Source of the DNA: Chloranthus sessilifolius
Taxonomy: Eukaryota > Streptophyta > Magnoliopsida > Chloranthales > Chloranthaceae
Direction of reading: 5' to 3'
Assembly (NCBI GenBank): GCA_021018995.1
Contig: CM037595.1
Span: 92,578,491-92,642,490 of the forward strand
Length of the DNA stretch: 64,000 bases
Shown: one piece after another, positions 10,601 through 24,700 of the stretch
Numbering within the stretch: position 1 is the stretch's first letter
Layout: each line of letters opens with the position of its first letter
Position numbers and translations under genes: made by a program
The notes under the pieces: model-generated
Seen by the model: the letters and a program-made list of their open reading frames with translations, nothing else
Told to the model about the DNA's origin: nothing
The model's database searches: none

Positions 10601-12717
10601 CAGGAGCAAGAAAAAAATGTTTGATGGCATTTTTCCTCCTCCCTTTTCTGCTCACTCGTACAGATCCAGAACCCCACAAAAGGGAGGGAGCGGACAGAAC
10701 ATCCCAGCCATTGGCGGGAATTTAACCCGCATCCAATCCCTGATCTGTGCCAAAATATCACTATATTTCGCACTCTAAAACCAACATTTGGCTATCCAAT
10801 GAAAGCTAACTAATGGTTGTTGTACAAATTTTAGTGGTTTCAGGTATTTTTGACCGTTGGATCTTGGAAGAGTACAAAAGAGGATAATTAAGGATTACAC
10901 AAGACAATTGGACAAAGAAGCCAGCAGAAACACCAAAATCCGTGAAAAGAATAGATTGATCCAGCCCACAACCAAGAGAATGAAGAGACCTCATGTCATC
11001 ATCAATCGATTGAACTTGAGGAGTCAATCGATTGACAAGGATGATAGCTTTTTCCCCCTTTATTTTGAATTTGAATTATTCAATCGATTGATATTTGAAC
11101 TCAATCGATTGAATTCAAATTCAAATGATTCCGCCAAAAGATGGATTGGAACTCAATCGATTGAAATTTGAATTTCAATCGATTGAGCCTATTATGGAAG
11201 TTTTCCTATCCGCACCCTATAAAAGTAAAGCTATGTTTAGGGTTTTGGGAGACTTTTTCTTGGCAGATTTTCTTAGTTTTTTTTAAGTTTTCCTTAGCAA
11301 TTTTGATTTATAGTTTGTAACTAGGAAAAGAGCATTGTAAGGAGAGATCTTTTGGATAAATAAAAGAGCATATTTTGATGATGGCTTCTGGTTTGCATCG
11401 GGCGTGTAGATGGAGGATGAGCGGCTAAACCTCCTTGTTTAAGGAGAAAGCGACCCCTAGATGAGTAATTGATTTACTGTTATTTCTACAATTTCTTATC
11501 ATCATCATTGAATCATTCGGCTTATAGTGTGTGCTTAATTTATGATCATTGAATGCTCATTTATAGCCGTCGATCTTGTTTATTGACGACCATAAAAGGG
11601 TCATTCTACCTAGATCTGATCCTGCAGACTGATCTAGGATACCAAGTGATTAATTCTTAATGTTATGATTTCGAATTTGAGATACGCTATGCCTTTCGCA
11701 TGATTCATGCCGCATTAGGATGAATCATAGTGTTTGGATAGGGTATACCGGATCAATAATCACACTCTTTACGGTTCATTTTTCTTGTAGTTAAATGATG
11801 GTATATTGGTATGATATGAAATCGTGTGATTGATTGTAGAGAAATTACAAATCTAGGGTTAGCAAACTCCTTGATCATCTCTTAATTGTTATTTTCTTTG
11901 TTATAATTTGTTCTTGCTTAGATTATTTTAAGTTTGTTGTTTTAGCATCGTGTGGTGATAACTTAGCAAAGCAATTTTCTCACCCTTGATACTTCCTTGG
12001 GCATTCGTGTTCTCTTTTAAAATTAATTTAATTTCGCGCTTCCCTGTGAGTACGATACTTGTATTTTTGCCTTGCTACAATCGATCTTGTGCACTTGTAA
12101 GGGTACGCTTAAAAAAATGATCAATCCCCAACTCGTGTTCACCCGACATCATACGATGGTGTCAAGTGAGCAACAGCCGCTTCGTCACAGTACTTCCTTT
12201 TGGGCTAATGGGTCACACTTTTGCCAAGTATCTTACATTTGTAAGTTAACTGTATCTCTGGTACTTACATTGCATCTAAAGGAGGGACATAGGGAGCGAG
12301 CCCCTTGACAGAAGCCTGACATCGTACACCTTTATGTGCTCTCCACTAAGACATACCTTATCTAACCCTGGTATATAAGGTGTGTCGCAAGATTGGCCGT
12401 AGCATACTTCATACGAGAGGATTTACGTAAAAAACAACTGATATTTCCTACCGCATTATCAATTTTTTTGCTCCTCAATCGGTGGTTGTCTCCTCAAAAT
12501 CTGCTAAATCCATGCCCGAGTTTGGTATGGTCTTTTGAATAAGAATATTTGTTGTCTTGCATCAATGGGTGGGTTCCCACTCAATTAACTAGTAGTAGAC
12601 CTATCAGCCTACCCTTCCAGATACAAACAATAAAACATAGTCACAAAAATCTCAATTTTTTCAAAAAATCAGAATTGATGGTCTCCGATTTTCTTTTTTT
12701 TAAACTTAATACTTGAA

Positions 12718-12749
<32 letters not shown>

Positions 12750-15700
12750 GAGCCATTACTTGCACATGCTTTTTAAGTGATTGCACCAAGGTTGAAGAAA
12801 GACTTTGTAATTTAGGGACATGTGACATGTGAAAAGGCAATATAGGCCATCTGATTTAAAATTCATCATCTATAGATTCTTGGTGGATAAGATTGGAGCA
12901 AAACACGATATTTATCACATGATCTATTGTTGTCAATCGTTGAATCAAATAATAGCCTTTGACGATATTTAATCATATGATAAAGATTATATTTCGTGCC
13001 AATCTTATCCACTAAGGATCTATAGATCATGAACTTTAAATCAGACGGCCCAGATTGCATTTTCACATGTCACAAGTCCCAAAACTACAAAGTCTTTTTT
13101 TCACTTCGGTGCAATCACTTAAAAAGCGAGTGCAAGTAATGGCTCCCAAAAAAAATTAGCGCTATCGCCTTCTCTGCCGCCTGTCTCAAAGCTCATTGCT
13201 CTTCTTCTTTTCACCTATTTTGTACTATTTTTTCATTAAAGTCATTATTTTTAACTTGAAACATATTACGATATATTTTTTTAAAATTTATAGTATTAAA
13301 AAAAAAAAAATTCCCCCATGTTTCTGACTTTGACCAATTTTTCCTGACTTAGACCCTCGCCAATTTATTTTCGACTCCCGACTCATAACTATGCAATAAA
13401 ATGTTGAGTACTTTAATTTCTATTGCATCACCCAAAATAAGCAAAAAGCTCGCGCGGAGGTTGGAAGCTCCACCGAAAAGCCTAGTCATGCTTGCCTGCT
13501 ATGTTTTCAAACTTGTGCCTAGACCCCGCTTAAAGAGCGTGACCACCTAGGCACAGCCCACTTACGATGCCGGTAGGGCGTCATAAGGAGACATGCTAAA
13601 TTTCCAAGATGGCAATTAGGTGGGTCTACCTAGGGTCGCCAACTCGCCATAATGGTATTAAGTGAAGTAATAAATATCAAGCTTTACAAATGGTTCATGT
13701 TTTCCCCTTTCTAAAAAAACAATCCTAATCTCATCAAATATTATTCATAAACTCAAAAAACATATTTCTATATAGCAATTTAGACCTCTTTGACAGTCCC
13801 ACATCGGATAGAGAAAAGTCTTGGCCCTGGGCTATGTGTGACTGTGAACACTACATGTCATGACGCGCTCTGGGTGGGGACATAAGCCCATGCCAAGAAC
13901 AAAACTGGAGAGGGGACTTAAGCCCAAAACAAGACAATATCTTCTGTTGTGCGCTCTGATACACGGATAACGCGTTCTGGGTAGGGACTTAATCCCATGT
14001 TAGAAACAAAATCGGGGAGGGGACCTAAGCCCAGAACCAGACAATATCTTCCGTTGTGAGCTCTGATACACAGATGACGCATTCTGAGTGGGGACTTAAG
14101 CCCATGCTAGAAGACTTAGGCCCAGAACCGGACAATATTGTGGCATGTGGATTTGGGTCGTCACAGAATGGTATCAGAGCTGAGGACGGCTCTTCTATAA
14201 GGTACGGGGATTTTGATAGTCCCACATCGGATAGACAAAAGTTCTGAACCTAGGCTATATGTGATTGCGGACACTACATGTTATGACGCGTTTTGGGTAG
14301 GTACTTAAGCCCATGCCAGGCACAAAATCGAGGAGGGTACTTAAGCCAAAACTGGGTAATATCTTCCGTTGTGCACTCTGATACACAGATGACGCGTTCT
14401 AGGTGGGGACTTAAGCCCAAGCTAGAAACAAAATCGACGAGAGGACCTAAGACCAGAAGCGGACAATATTTTCCGTTGTGCGCTCTGATACACGGATTAC
14501 CCGTTCTGGGTGGGGACTTAAGCCCATGCTAGAAACAAAACCGGGGCAGGGACTTAAGCCCATAACCATACAATATTGTGGCATATGAGTCTGCGTTCTC
14601 ACAACCTCTGACCTCAAACTACATGCTTGAGCGCATCAGTGATGAACAAAGACCTAATTCCTTAAGAACCCAATGTTTCCAATCTTTTATAGATAAATCA
14701 AAATGAAACTGGATCAAATCACTCTCTTGAATTTTTTTTCTAAAACAATTTTAAATATAGCAAACTAACTTTACCTTAGACTTTGATTATGTCTTTAAAC
14801 ACCAAAGACTTTAAAATTATTATATTTTTAAATAAATGATGTACTTGTCTATTTTTCTCTATTTAATTTGTTAATCATAGATTGCTAGTTGTTAGTTTTT
14901 AAATTTTTCAACCAACAATTTACATAACGGTGGATACTTAATTGAGTAAAGAATCACATTTTCCATCATTATTTGTTATTCTCACATATGTATCATCTAC
15001 TATAGATCATTTACAAATTATTATAATAAATTAACAAAAAATTTGCAACATTGGACTCAAACTCGCTGATTAGCCTCTGCGTATGCCCCATCAAGGCCCC
15101 ACTTAGCTGTTATGGGGTTATCGTTGGGATTTGAGATCCCTAATCGCGCGGAAGTAATGGGTGGATCGCAATCAATTTTACACACTTCGAGAAAAGCAGA
15201 GATAATTTAATGCTCGTTGATCCAAGCCATCAACTACCAGAGAAGATGGCCTTCTTTACATGCCACGTGGATCCGAAGGTGATTGATGGCACCGTAGAAG
15301 GGTAATCACAACTCTAGGGTTTAGACTTAGAGAATGGAGAGCTTATGAGAAAGGAGATTTTCATAAGTTACAATTTCTAAAGTCATATATCAATAGATAA
15401 CCCTAATATGGCTGTTATACGGTGTATATCACGCACACCCTAGGAGTTGTACAAGCGGCATCTCAGCCACTCAACCCCATAGGGAGTAGCGTCATGATTA
15501 ACAAGTTCTCTAGAGCCCAAAAATAGAATCGTGATAGTCCTTACAAAACAAAGGACCTGTGGAGTGGGACCAGCCGAGATCGCATATCTCTCACACAGGT
15601 GTGCGCGCATTAAGTTGTTATCTTTCTAATGCGCCATCACCCAAGTTTTCCTATGTCTGCCCTAGTCTGCATGACCACACCGGAATATATGACTTTTAAT

Positions 15701-18700
15701 CTAAAATCGCAATCTCATACTATACGCACTTATTTAACTTATCAAAAGAATTTTTAAACAGTTTTTTCGAATCCATTTTGAAAATAAAATATTTAATACA
15801 TACATACATTTTCAAAAAAAACTGTCGTTTAAATCTTTTGTTATTTATGATGCCGGCAGATAAATCTTACAAGTGCATATCATTGGCCCTAGGAGCCTAG
15901 TGTTGATGTCAAGGAACTTCCCCATGCAACTACGTAGTTCAGATTTCGACTAAGCTGCTTTCCTAGTAGTACATGCACCCGATCATATTAGTCACAATCA
16001 TCGTCATTATACACTAAAGTAGCGACACCTAACCTAATCCTCATATACATAAAGGTGGGTAGCTAAGGGCACGAGAGTCACCTACAAGACTGACTGCTCG
16101 CAGTATGCACTGATCAGATCGGATCATGCAATAATAGGTAAGGAAGTCCTGGAGCACTCGATGCTCTAAACATGTGGTCGCTCATCCACGCCGTAAAGTA
16201 GACAAACTGAACTCAATCAGTGCTCGTCAGTTCTACAATACGCAGGATAACTGACATCTACCAGCAACACTAGCCTGGTTCCCATTCAGGCCATGACATC
16301 ATCACTAGATCATACTAGTGAATGCGTCATTCGACTCTAGGTCTCATCCCCAAACGCAGTTCACACCATCTGATGTTTAACAGGTGTTGCTCCCATATGG
16401 AGTCGTTTGGAGGTGGTTATCACCTACTCATGTAACATATCGCTTTCTGCTACTCCAGACGTGAGTGGACAAGTGGTCTGCTGACGAAAGATCATTTTTC
16501 CTACATGGAAGTGATTGCACCTACTCGCACAATCACACAATGATCAGCATAAGAATATATATAAACGCACCTACTCGCACAATCACACAATGATCAGCAT
16601 AAGAATATATATAAATACTAATAAAGATAATAAATTATCCACATTGCGCATAAACAACTAAAATGTAATGTAAAAACAAAACACAATCATAAAATGATGT
16701 CTGTGTCCAAGAAATAACAATCATGTATAAATGAAAAATAGAAAATAGTAATGGATTCATAACTCCCACTGACGCCTGCACAACTTTGAGTCTATTCACT
16801 CAAAGTCTACATAAACCCATATGCCTAACATGTATCTCATAGACATCTCTCGCAATGGGTTTTGTCATAGGATCTGCTAACATTTCTCTTGAAGGAATTT
16901 GATGGAATATGACCTGCTTGTCCATGACAAGATTTCTGATGTAATGATACTTGACTTCGATGTACTTCGATTTCTTGTGAAATTTGGGATCCTTCGCTAA
17001 ATCGATGGCAGATTTGTTATCCATTCTGAGAGAAAGTGGGTCTTGGTCGTGAAGAATAACACTCAAGCCTCTGCAAAATCTTAGGATCCAAACTCCTTCC
17101 TGAACCGCAGCATAAGAAGCAACATATTCAGCTTCCATGGTAGAGAGTGCGTTACACGCCTGTTTGTTGCTACTCCATGAAATAGCTCCACCTCCCATTA
17201 AATATATGAAGCTAGGGGTAAATTTTCCTTCATCAAGATCATCTCCATAAGCAGCATCAGGGTATGCGTGCACTCTCAAATCAGTGCCTCCATAGCATAA
17301 CATCAAATCCTTAGTGCCTCTAAGATATCAAAAGATCCATTTGACAGCATGCCAATGTAATTGACCTGGATTACTCTGGTAACGACTGACCAATCCAACC
17401 GCATAACAGATATCAGGACGTGTGCACTACATGGCATACATGAGACTACCAATAGCGCTAGCATAAGGGACAACAGACATAGCCAATTTCTCAACATCTA
17501 TTTTGGGACACATATCCTTCATCAACTTCGCATATTTATCCATTTGAATCTCTACCGGTTTGAAATTACTCTTACGAAAACGCTCGAGAATTCTTTCTAT
17601 GTAAGAAGTCTGAGAAAAAAACCTAAGAACCTTTTAGAACAATTTCTAACGATTTTAATGCCCAAAATGAAATTGACCTCACCTAAGTCTTTCATCTCAA
17701 AGTAAACACTTATCATTACACCAGCTAAGAGGATGTCATCAACATATAATGACAAAATAATGAAATGTCTACCAGACCATTTAATATACACATAGTTGTC
17801 TTCCTCACTCATAAAGAAGCCAAACGAGATAACGGTCGTATGAAAACGCATGTACCATTGTCTAGAGGACTACTTCAACCTATAAAGAAACTTTAAAAGT
17901 CTACACACTTTGGAGGTCTTACCCTTCTCGGTAAAACCAATGGGTTGTTGCATGAAAATCTCTTCCTCTAGATCACAATTTAGTAAAGCGGCCTTAACGT
18001 CCATCTGATGGAGTTCTAAGTCCATGCACGCAACCAAAGATAAGATCATTCGAATTAAGGGAAATCGAGACACAACGGAAAATGTTTCATCATAATCAAT
18101 TCCCTCAATCTGCGTGAATCCTTTGGAGACTAAACGGGCCTTAAATTTATCTATGGACCCATTTATTACCAATGACTTTACGACCAGGAGTAAATTAACA
18201 AGCTCCCACACAAGGTTCTTCCTCATGGATTCCATTTCTTCATTCATTGTAGTTACCCAATCGTCGCAATTAGGAGAAGTCACGGCATGCTAATAAGTTT
18301 CAGGTTCATAATCATCCATGGCTACACATGAGAATAATTCTCCTTCAATCTCAAAAAAATTGTGAGGAATTCTACCACGTGTACTCCTTCGAATCTCAGG
18401 ATCACCTTGAAGAATGCTCTCACTGTTTGCGGGATCAAAAGGGGCATTCTCATTAATTTCATATGAGCTCCTACTATCCTGAGTTGCGTCCAGCAATTCA
18501 TACAACTCACTATCGATCCTGAGACGCGCTCGGCAATTCATATATTCACCACCTCTATCTAATCTAAGCACTTTGATTCTACGGTTCAATTAATTTTCAA
18601 CTTCAGTTTTATATCTTTAAAAACACACACAAGTGCATCAGATTTCTGTGATATAAAAAATACATGCCCATACCGAAAAAAAATCATCAATGAAAGTTAT

Positions 18701-21700
18701 AAAGTATTGGCATCCATTTCTGACATGTACATTAAAAGGTCCACATATATTTGTATGCACAATTTGAAGAAAACCTTGAGATCTTGTTGCCTTAGGAAAA
18801 GGTTTTCTAGAGGCCTTACCAATTATGCAGTACTTGCAAGTGGGCAAATCAATTTAGTTAAAGAACCCAAAAGAGCTTCTTTAGCCAATCTAGCCATTCG
18901 ATCTCTACCTATATGACCTAATCTAGTGTATTATTTAAGGGATTCAGGAGTGATAAAGGCATCAGATAAGGCAACAACAGGAAGTAAAGTTGAAGAATAA
19001 TAGATGAACCAGCAATGTAAAAGGCATAGAGGTCCCCAACTAAATTGCCCCAACTAAATAAAATATTATTTTTACGAAAGGACACTCTAGAATGACAAAA
19101 TATAACTTCAAAACCATTTCTAACTAAACAATGAATAGATATTAAGTTTCTTCTCATCAATGGAGCATATAAAGTGTCTTGAAGAACCAACGTTTGTCCG
19201 ATATGCGTTTGAAGGTGGTATGCACCAACTCCGAGGACGTCTTCGGACAAGTTATTTCCCATATAGGCTTTGTAGCTATCAACAGCAACGGGATGGAAGT
19301 CAGAAAATCCTACGTGGTCCCTCGCGATGTGCTTGGTTGCTCCAAAGTCGACAATCCATTGAAAAGATGAAGTATCAGCTATAAGAACTTCGGAACAAAC
19401 AAGGGAATGAACGGGAGGACAAGGGACAGATACAGCCTTTGCAACATCTTTCCTCATCTTGCACTCTCTGACATAATGGTCGGCCTCACTGCAGACGAAA
19501 CACTTAATCTGATCACGAGACTTTTTCTTGCGATAAAGATGATTCTTTAGTTTTGCTTTAGTAGATGGAGGTGGACCGGTGCCACCTTTCTTCTTATCCT
19601 TTTGAGGTTTCTTATTCTTTCGGAATTTACCAGTGAAAGCTTTGCGTTTCCGATCCTCGATGTAATGGATAAGAGGAGGTTTTGGTAGAATTATGTTTAT
19701 TTCTATCTCGTGCTTCAGGTGACAACATAAATCTCTGACATAATGGTCGGCCTCACTGCAGACGAAACACTTAATCTGATCACGAGACTTTTTCTTGCTA
19801 TAAAGACGATTCTTTAGTTTTGCTTTAGTAGATGGAGGTGGACCGGTGCCACCTTTCTTCTTATCCTTTTGAGGTTTCTTATTCTTTCGGAATTTACCAG
19901 TGAAAGCTTTGCGTTTCCGATCCTCGGTATAATGGATAAGAGGAGGTTTTGGTAGAATTATGTTTATTTCTATCTCGTGCTTCAGGTGACAACATAAATC
20001 TCTGAAGGTTTTGATAGATTTATTGTGATTGAGAATTTTCTTAGTAAGATCCCAAGAGGAGGGTAAGGAGCTTAACATAGTATTGATTTTCTGATTTTCA
20101 CTCAAGTTACTCCCCGCACTCCTAAGGTCTGCTATCATCTGATTCATCTTACGAATGTGGTCTTTAATCGTACACCCTTAAGGCATACAATATGCTTGAA
20201 ATTTCATTTCCATAACACAAATCCTTGCGTCAGATTTTTTAGCATACGCCTCGTAAAGAGTGTCCCATAACTTCTTCGCGGTAGGATAAGACTCATATGT
20301 ATGAAGGAGTTCTTTGTGAAGACTCAGAAGGATAAGGTTCCGGGCTGTGCGATTATGTTTAAGCCATTTTTGGTATTTCTCATCTGCAGCTTTCATAGCC
20401 ACAATTGGTACATCCTCATTGGGCTCGTCCATAATTTCTTCTATGACATATTGGATATCCTTCTCATCCAGGAGGATTCTCATCAGACGAGACCAATCAT
20501 CGTAATTATTGTCATCTAACTTCTCAGTCTTAATCAAGTCAGCAAATTGAGATTTGGCAGCCATTTTTACCACTATTTTTTTAAAAAGGTGTTAATTTTT
20601 GGACAATAATATTACATTTTATGCGCAATCTCCATCAGTATTCTCCAAAATGTCAAAGGGATTTCTCGATATTGAGATGACTTTAATAGTTATTAGATCG
20701 GTCTGAAAGTATCACATACCCGATTGGGCGTTGCAAAAACAATCAAGATTAATCACATAACTGTTCAGTGTCTCACCATTAATAGTCTCAATGACAAACA
20801 TGACCTACTCATCTAGGCGTGCATCAAAATATATGATGGGTGAATTACGTAAGATAATCTCAACAGGATCATCGAAGATTATCAAGGTAAACGAGTCAAT
20901 CATTCAACCAATTACATCTCACAGAAATAATAAGATAAAATATTCAAGAACACAAAGTTGCGTTATCGAGTAATCTTTGAAATGACTTAAGCTCATGAAT
21001 AGTTCCCATGTAGATCTATAGTTTAAGCCCTAAAACTATTCTTCCACAACTATAACTATTTATTACAACTCGAGTCATCATATGAATGCAGTATCCTATG
21101 AAACTAATGAAACTACTCCTTCACGTCAATTGGCATGCATTTCCTAAGAGTTCCATCTCGCCTTTTGATAATTTGCGCCATAAGTGCATCTCCATAAGGG
21201 TGCAAGATCGTATTCATGTATTCACCAATTTACAAAATGAAGAAATTAAAAAAATACATGGACTCGATCTAATACAATCTGATCAATTAATAAAACATCT
21301 TGAATGCATGTCATACTCGATAACACAACGATGTGTATAACTCACAACCAATCAATTGTAAATGATCACTCATTCGCATCTCATAATAGAAGAAAAAAAA
21401 TTAATTTTTAATCATCGGGGTTGACGATAATTAAATATCATAATTAAATATTATGAATGATATTCATAAATTTCTGAGTTAATCAAACCGTCAAAAAAGC
21501 AATCCGACTGGTCCAATCTGTAAATCTCATCGAGTAGATCAAAATCGACTATTTATGGGCCTAAATCCGATAAGTAATGAGGAAGTTATTGCCAAAACAA
21601 AGAGGTAGTCAAATTATTGCAATTTTGAAAATTGCGCTGGTGCACACGTTTGACCGATCAGATTGGACCATTCAAATAAATAAAATATGTGATATTTTGT

Positions 21701-24700
21701 CGGAAGGTAGTTCAGCAAAAGGACATACTATCTAACAGCTTATATTTTATAAAATAGAAAAAGATCAATGTTAAAAAAAAAACTTCAAAGCAGCCCAAAA
21801 AGAGGTTGTAAATGTTCAATATATATACTTTTATATTGAAACATATTATATCAACTGACTGTTAGCACAGTTGGTTTAGAGTAATTTTATACTACCTCTT
21901 GGGGAAGAGGTTGGGGGTTCAAATCTCTACACCTCCAAAAACATTTTACATTTATACCTTTGCATTAGGCAAATTAACCAACTTGGTTCGGACCCGGACT
22001 AGACCCGTTGGATCTAGCCCAAAAACTGTTGACGAGCGGTTCAAAAAAAAATTGAGCCCAGACCCGATCTAGACTCGGTTCAGTATTGAACCAAGACCCA
22101 TCCAGATTTGGTCCAATAGCTACCCGAATGAACCCGGCCCAAAACAGTCCAGACTCGATCTAGACTCTGTCCAGCATTAAACAAGACCCATTTAGATCTG
22201 GCCCAATAGCTACCCAAATGGACCCGACCCAAAAATGTCTAGACCCGATCAAGAACCCGGTCGAGTATTGAGCCGGACCCATCTATACCCGACATGGACC
22301 CAAACCCGATAGGTCCACTATTCAGAAATCATATGTACTAGAAACATGGATCAAAATCTCGATTTCGGTTTCGGTTTCGTTCATGACCTGAACCGTAAAT
22401 TGGTCAAATTTTCGATAAATTTTGGATTTTTTTTAAAATATGCTCCAAACTTTACTGAACTTTGCTGAACTTTATTTTATTGGTTTTTTTTAACTCTTTA
22501 ATATTGTTAGAATACAAATTTACACTAGTGAAGCTAATTTTTGATCACACAATGGATCTTGAGCTCATGCAAAACATATCAGACGGTCAAATTTTGATTT
22601 CACATTGAATAAATCTCAAGTGACCCCCCGAGACCCTTCTCATGATACGCCCATGATCAAGGTCATTTTGGGGATGTATGACACGTGGAATCAAGATCTT
22701 ACTGTTTGCTAGTTGGGCTATGATCTCAAGATCTACTATGTGAAATATTGCGTACCTCTATATATATGGGTAGTTGGGTACCTCTATTACCGCTCACGCA
22801 ATCTCTAAAAGTGCCCATATGTACAACCCCTTTAAACCCTTTGATTGCTTCTTATTGGAAGCCATTACTTGCACATGCTTTTCAAGTGATTGCATCGGAT
22901 TGCACTGAATTTAAAAGAAAGACTTGCAAGTTTGGCGACCTCTACTATGTAAAAACACCATTTAAGCAATTTGATTTGAAGGACATGATTAAATGGAATC
23001 AAAGGCTATTATATAATTCAACAGTTGACTACAATGAATCATATGACAAGTATCGTTCTTTGCTCCAGTTTTATATACCAGAGATCTATTGATCATGAAC
23101 TTCAAATCAGACGACATATTACATTTTTACATATCACATGTCCCTAAAATACCATATCTTTCTTTAAATCCGATGTAATCACTTGAAAAACGTGTGCAAG
23201 TGTCGCTTTTTAAGTGATTGCGCTAAAGTTAAAAAAAGACTGTATTTTAGAGACATGTGATACGTGAAAACGCAATTCATGATCTATAGATCCACATTGG
23301 ACAAGATTGGCACGAAATATAATCTTCATCATGTGATTAAATATAGTCAAAGGCTATTATATCATACAGTAATTTGACATCAGACGATAATTTGAAAACG
23401 TAATCTGGACCGTCTGATCTAAAGTTCATGATCTATAGATCCTTAGTGGACAAGATCGGCACGAAATATAATCTTCATCATGTGATTAAATATAGTCAAA
23501 GGCTATTGTATCATACGTAAATTGTGCTTTGCTCCAATCTTATCTACTAATGATCTATAGATAATGAACTTTATATCAGACGGTTTAGATTTCATTTTCA
23601 CATGTCACATGTCCCTAAAATAAAAAATCTTTCTTTTACCTCACATGTCACTTAAAAAGCGTGTGCTTATAATCTATTGAATCAAACCCATCTCTCTCTC
23701 CTATTAAAAATCAGGAAACCCAAACGCAAACCCCCCTCTCTTTCTCGTCTAAACCTACACGCAGACAGCAGACCATTCGCAGGGAAAAAAAAAAAGGAAA
23801 AAAAAAAAAAGCCAGAGAAGAAGCGGAGAAGAAGAAAGAACGGAAAGAAAAAAGTCAGGTACCTCATTGGCTTCTTTTTTTTAGGGAAAAAAAGGGGAAC
23901 AAAATTGAGGAGAGAAAAAAGGAAAAAAAAAAAAAAAGTTTTTTTTTTTTGCAAAAATTGGGTTTAAACCCTATTAAAAAAATTTCAAAACTCAACTGTG
24001 TGAACTCGGCCGATTATTTGAAATTATCGGCCGGTAATTTCAAACTATTGGTTGATAATTTGATTTTCCAAATCATCGGCTGATAATTTCAATTTTTGTG
24101 GGGGTAGCGATAAATTGTATATTTTCGTCTCGGTATCGACTGAAACTGAGACTTCTCGGCCAAAAATTTGAAATTTCGGCCGACATTTTGATCCATGACT
24201 AGGAAACCCTAGCACACAAGAAAGAAGAAACGAGGAAGGGGAAAGCTTACCCAGCAATGGCAGCCAGGTGGCCAGCCGGCGACATTGCCGTCGGGTACCG
24301 GATTTTTTTTTTTTTTTTTTTTTAATTCTTTCCCTTCATCACATTTTCAGCTTTTTATACCGACAACGGGTATAAGATTAAACAAAAAACAAACCGCCAG
24401 AATCTAACCATAAAATAAGATAAAATATATATATACTTACAAAAGCGGAGAAATCGATATGATCGTTCTCTTCTACCACTGTGGGGATTTGAGATCCCTA
24501 ATCGCGCGGAAGCAATGGGTGGATCGCAATCGATTCTACACACTTCGAGAAAAGCCGAGATAATTTAATGCTCGTTGAACCGAGCCGTCAAGTATTAGAG
24601 AAGGCGGCCTTATCTACACGCCACGTGGATCCGACGGTGATTGATGGCACTGTAGAAGGGTAATCACAATTCTAAGGTTTAGACTTAGAGAAGAAGGGAG

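Larger units (their letters stand above)
13790..14603 (+). mobile_element. TRIM-like element with tandem-repeat LTRs and a ~48-bp interior
   Basis: Two direct repeats (about 13790-14165 and 14213-14603) both start TTGAYAGTCCCACATCGGAT and end TCACA. Between them lies about 48 bp beginning with TGGTATCAGAGC (14169-14180), an exact 12-base match to the tRNA-Met primer site, and ending in a purine-rich tract (AAGGTACGGGGA). The flanks ACCTCT (13784-13789 and 14604-14609) are identical and probably contain the target duplication. Each LTR consists largely of about three tandem units of roughly 107 bp. No protein is encoded. Confidence 0.8.
16760..20620 (-). mobile_element. Ty1/copia retrotransposon body inside TLP intron 2
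   Basis: Reading from 20573 leftward: gag N terminus, zinc knuckle, protease, integrase start, reverse transcriptase, RNase H. It is broken by one stop in gag, several frameshifts, a large deletion inside integrase and loss of the first catalytic aspartate of integrase. It is oriented the same way as the host gene. The 5' LTR is not adjacent to gag; the best candidate is the repeat at 24480-24848, with later insertions between them. Confidence 0.85.
22345..24197. mobile_element. non-autonomous hAT-like element, family D, with nested MITEs
   Basis: Left end CATGGATCAAAAT, right end ATTTTGATCCATG (perfect 13-bp inverted repeat). Flanks ACTAGAAA (22337-22344) and ACTAGGAA (24198-24205) match in seven of eight bases; 8-bp duplications are typical of hAT. 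The interior near both ends carries repeated GTTTCGGTTTC and ATCGGCCG-type motifs. Two MITE groups are inserted inside, raising its length to 1853 bp. Confidence 0.78.

Noticed and set aside
10700..10740. tRNA T-arm-like hairpin (GCGGG..CCCGC) on the minus strand
   Set aside because: No acceptor, D or anticodon arm at the right spacing; not a tRNA gene, and no A box for a SINE.
22748..23092. Open frame of 114 codons
   Set aside because: It lies mostly within a palindromic MITE; the same sequence gives unrelated frames in the other copies.
23677..23967. Lysine-rich 96-codon frame and its phenylalanine-rich mirror
   Set aside because: Both come from A-rich low-complexity DNA.
24240..24300. 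GC-rich piece with ATG, then a poly-T run, looking like a truncated gene start
   Set aside because: Only about 17 codons before the T tract, no splice partner or domain; it lies between transposon remnants.
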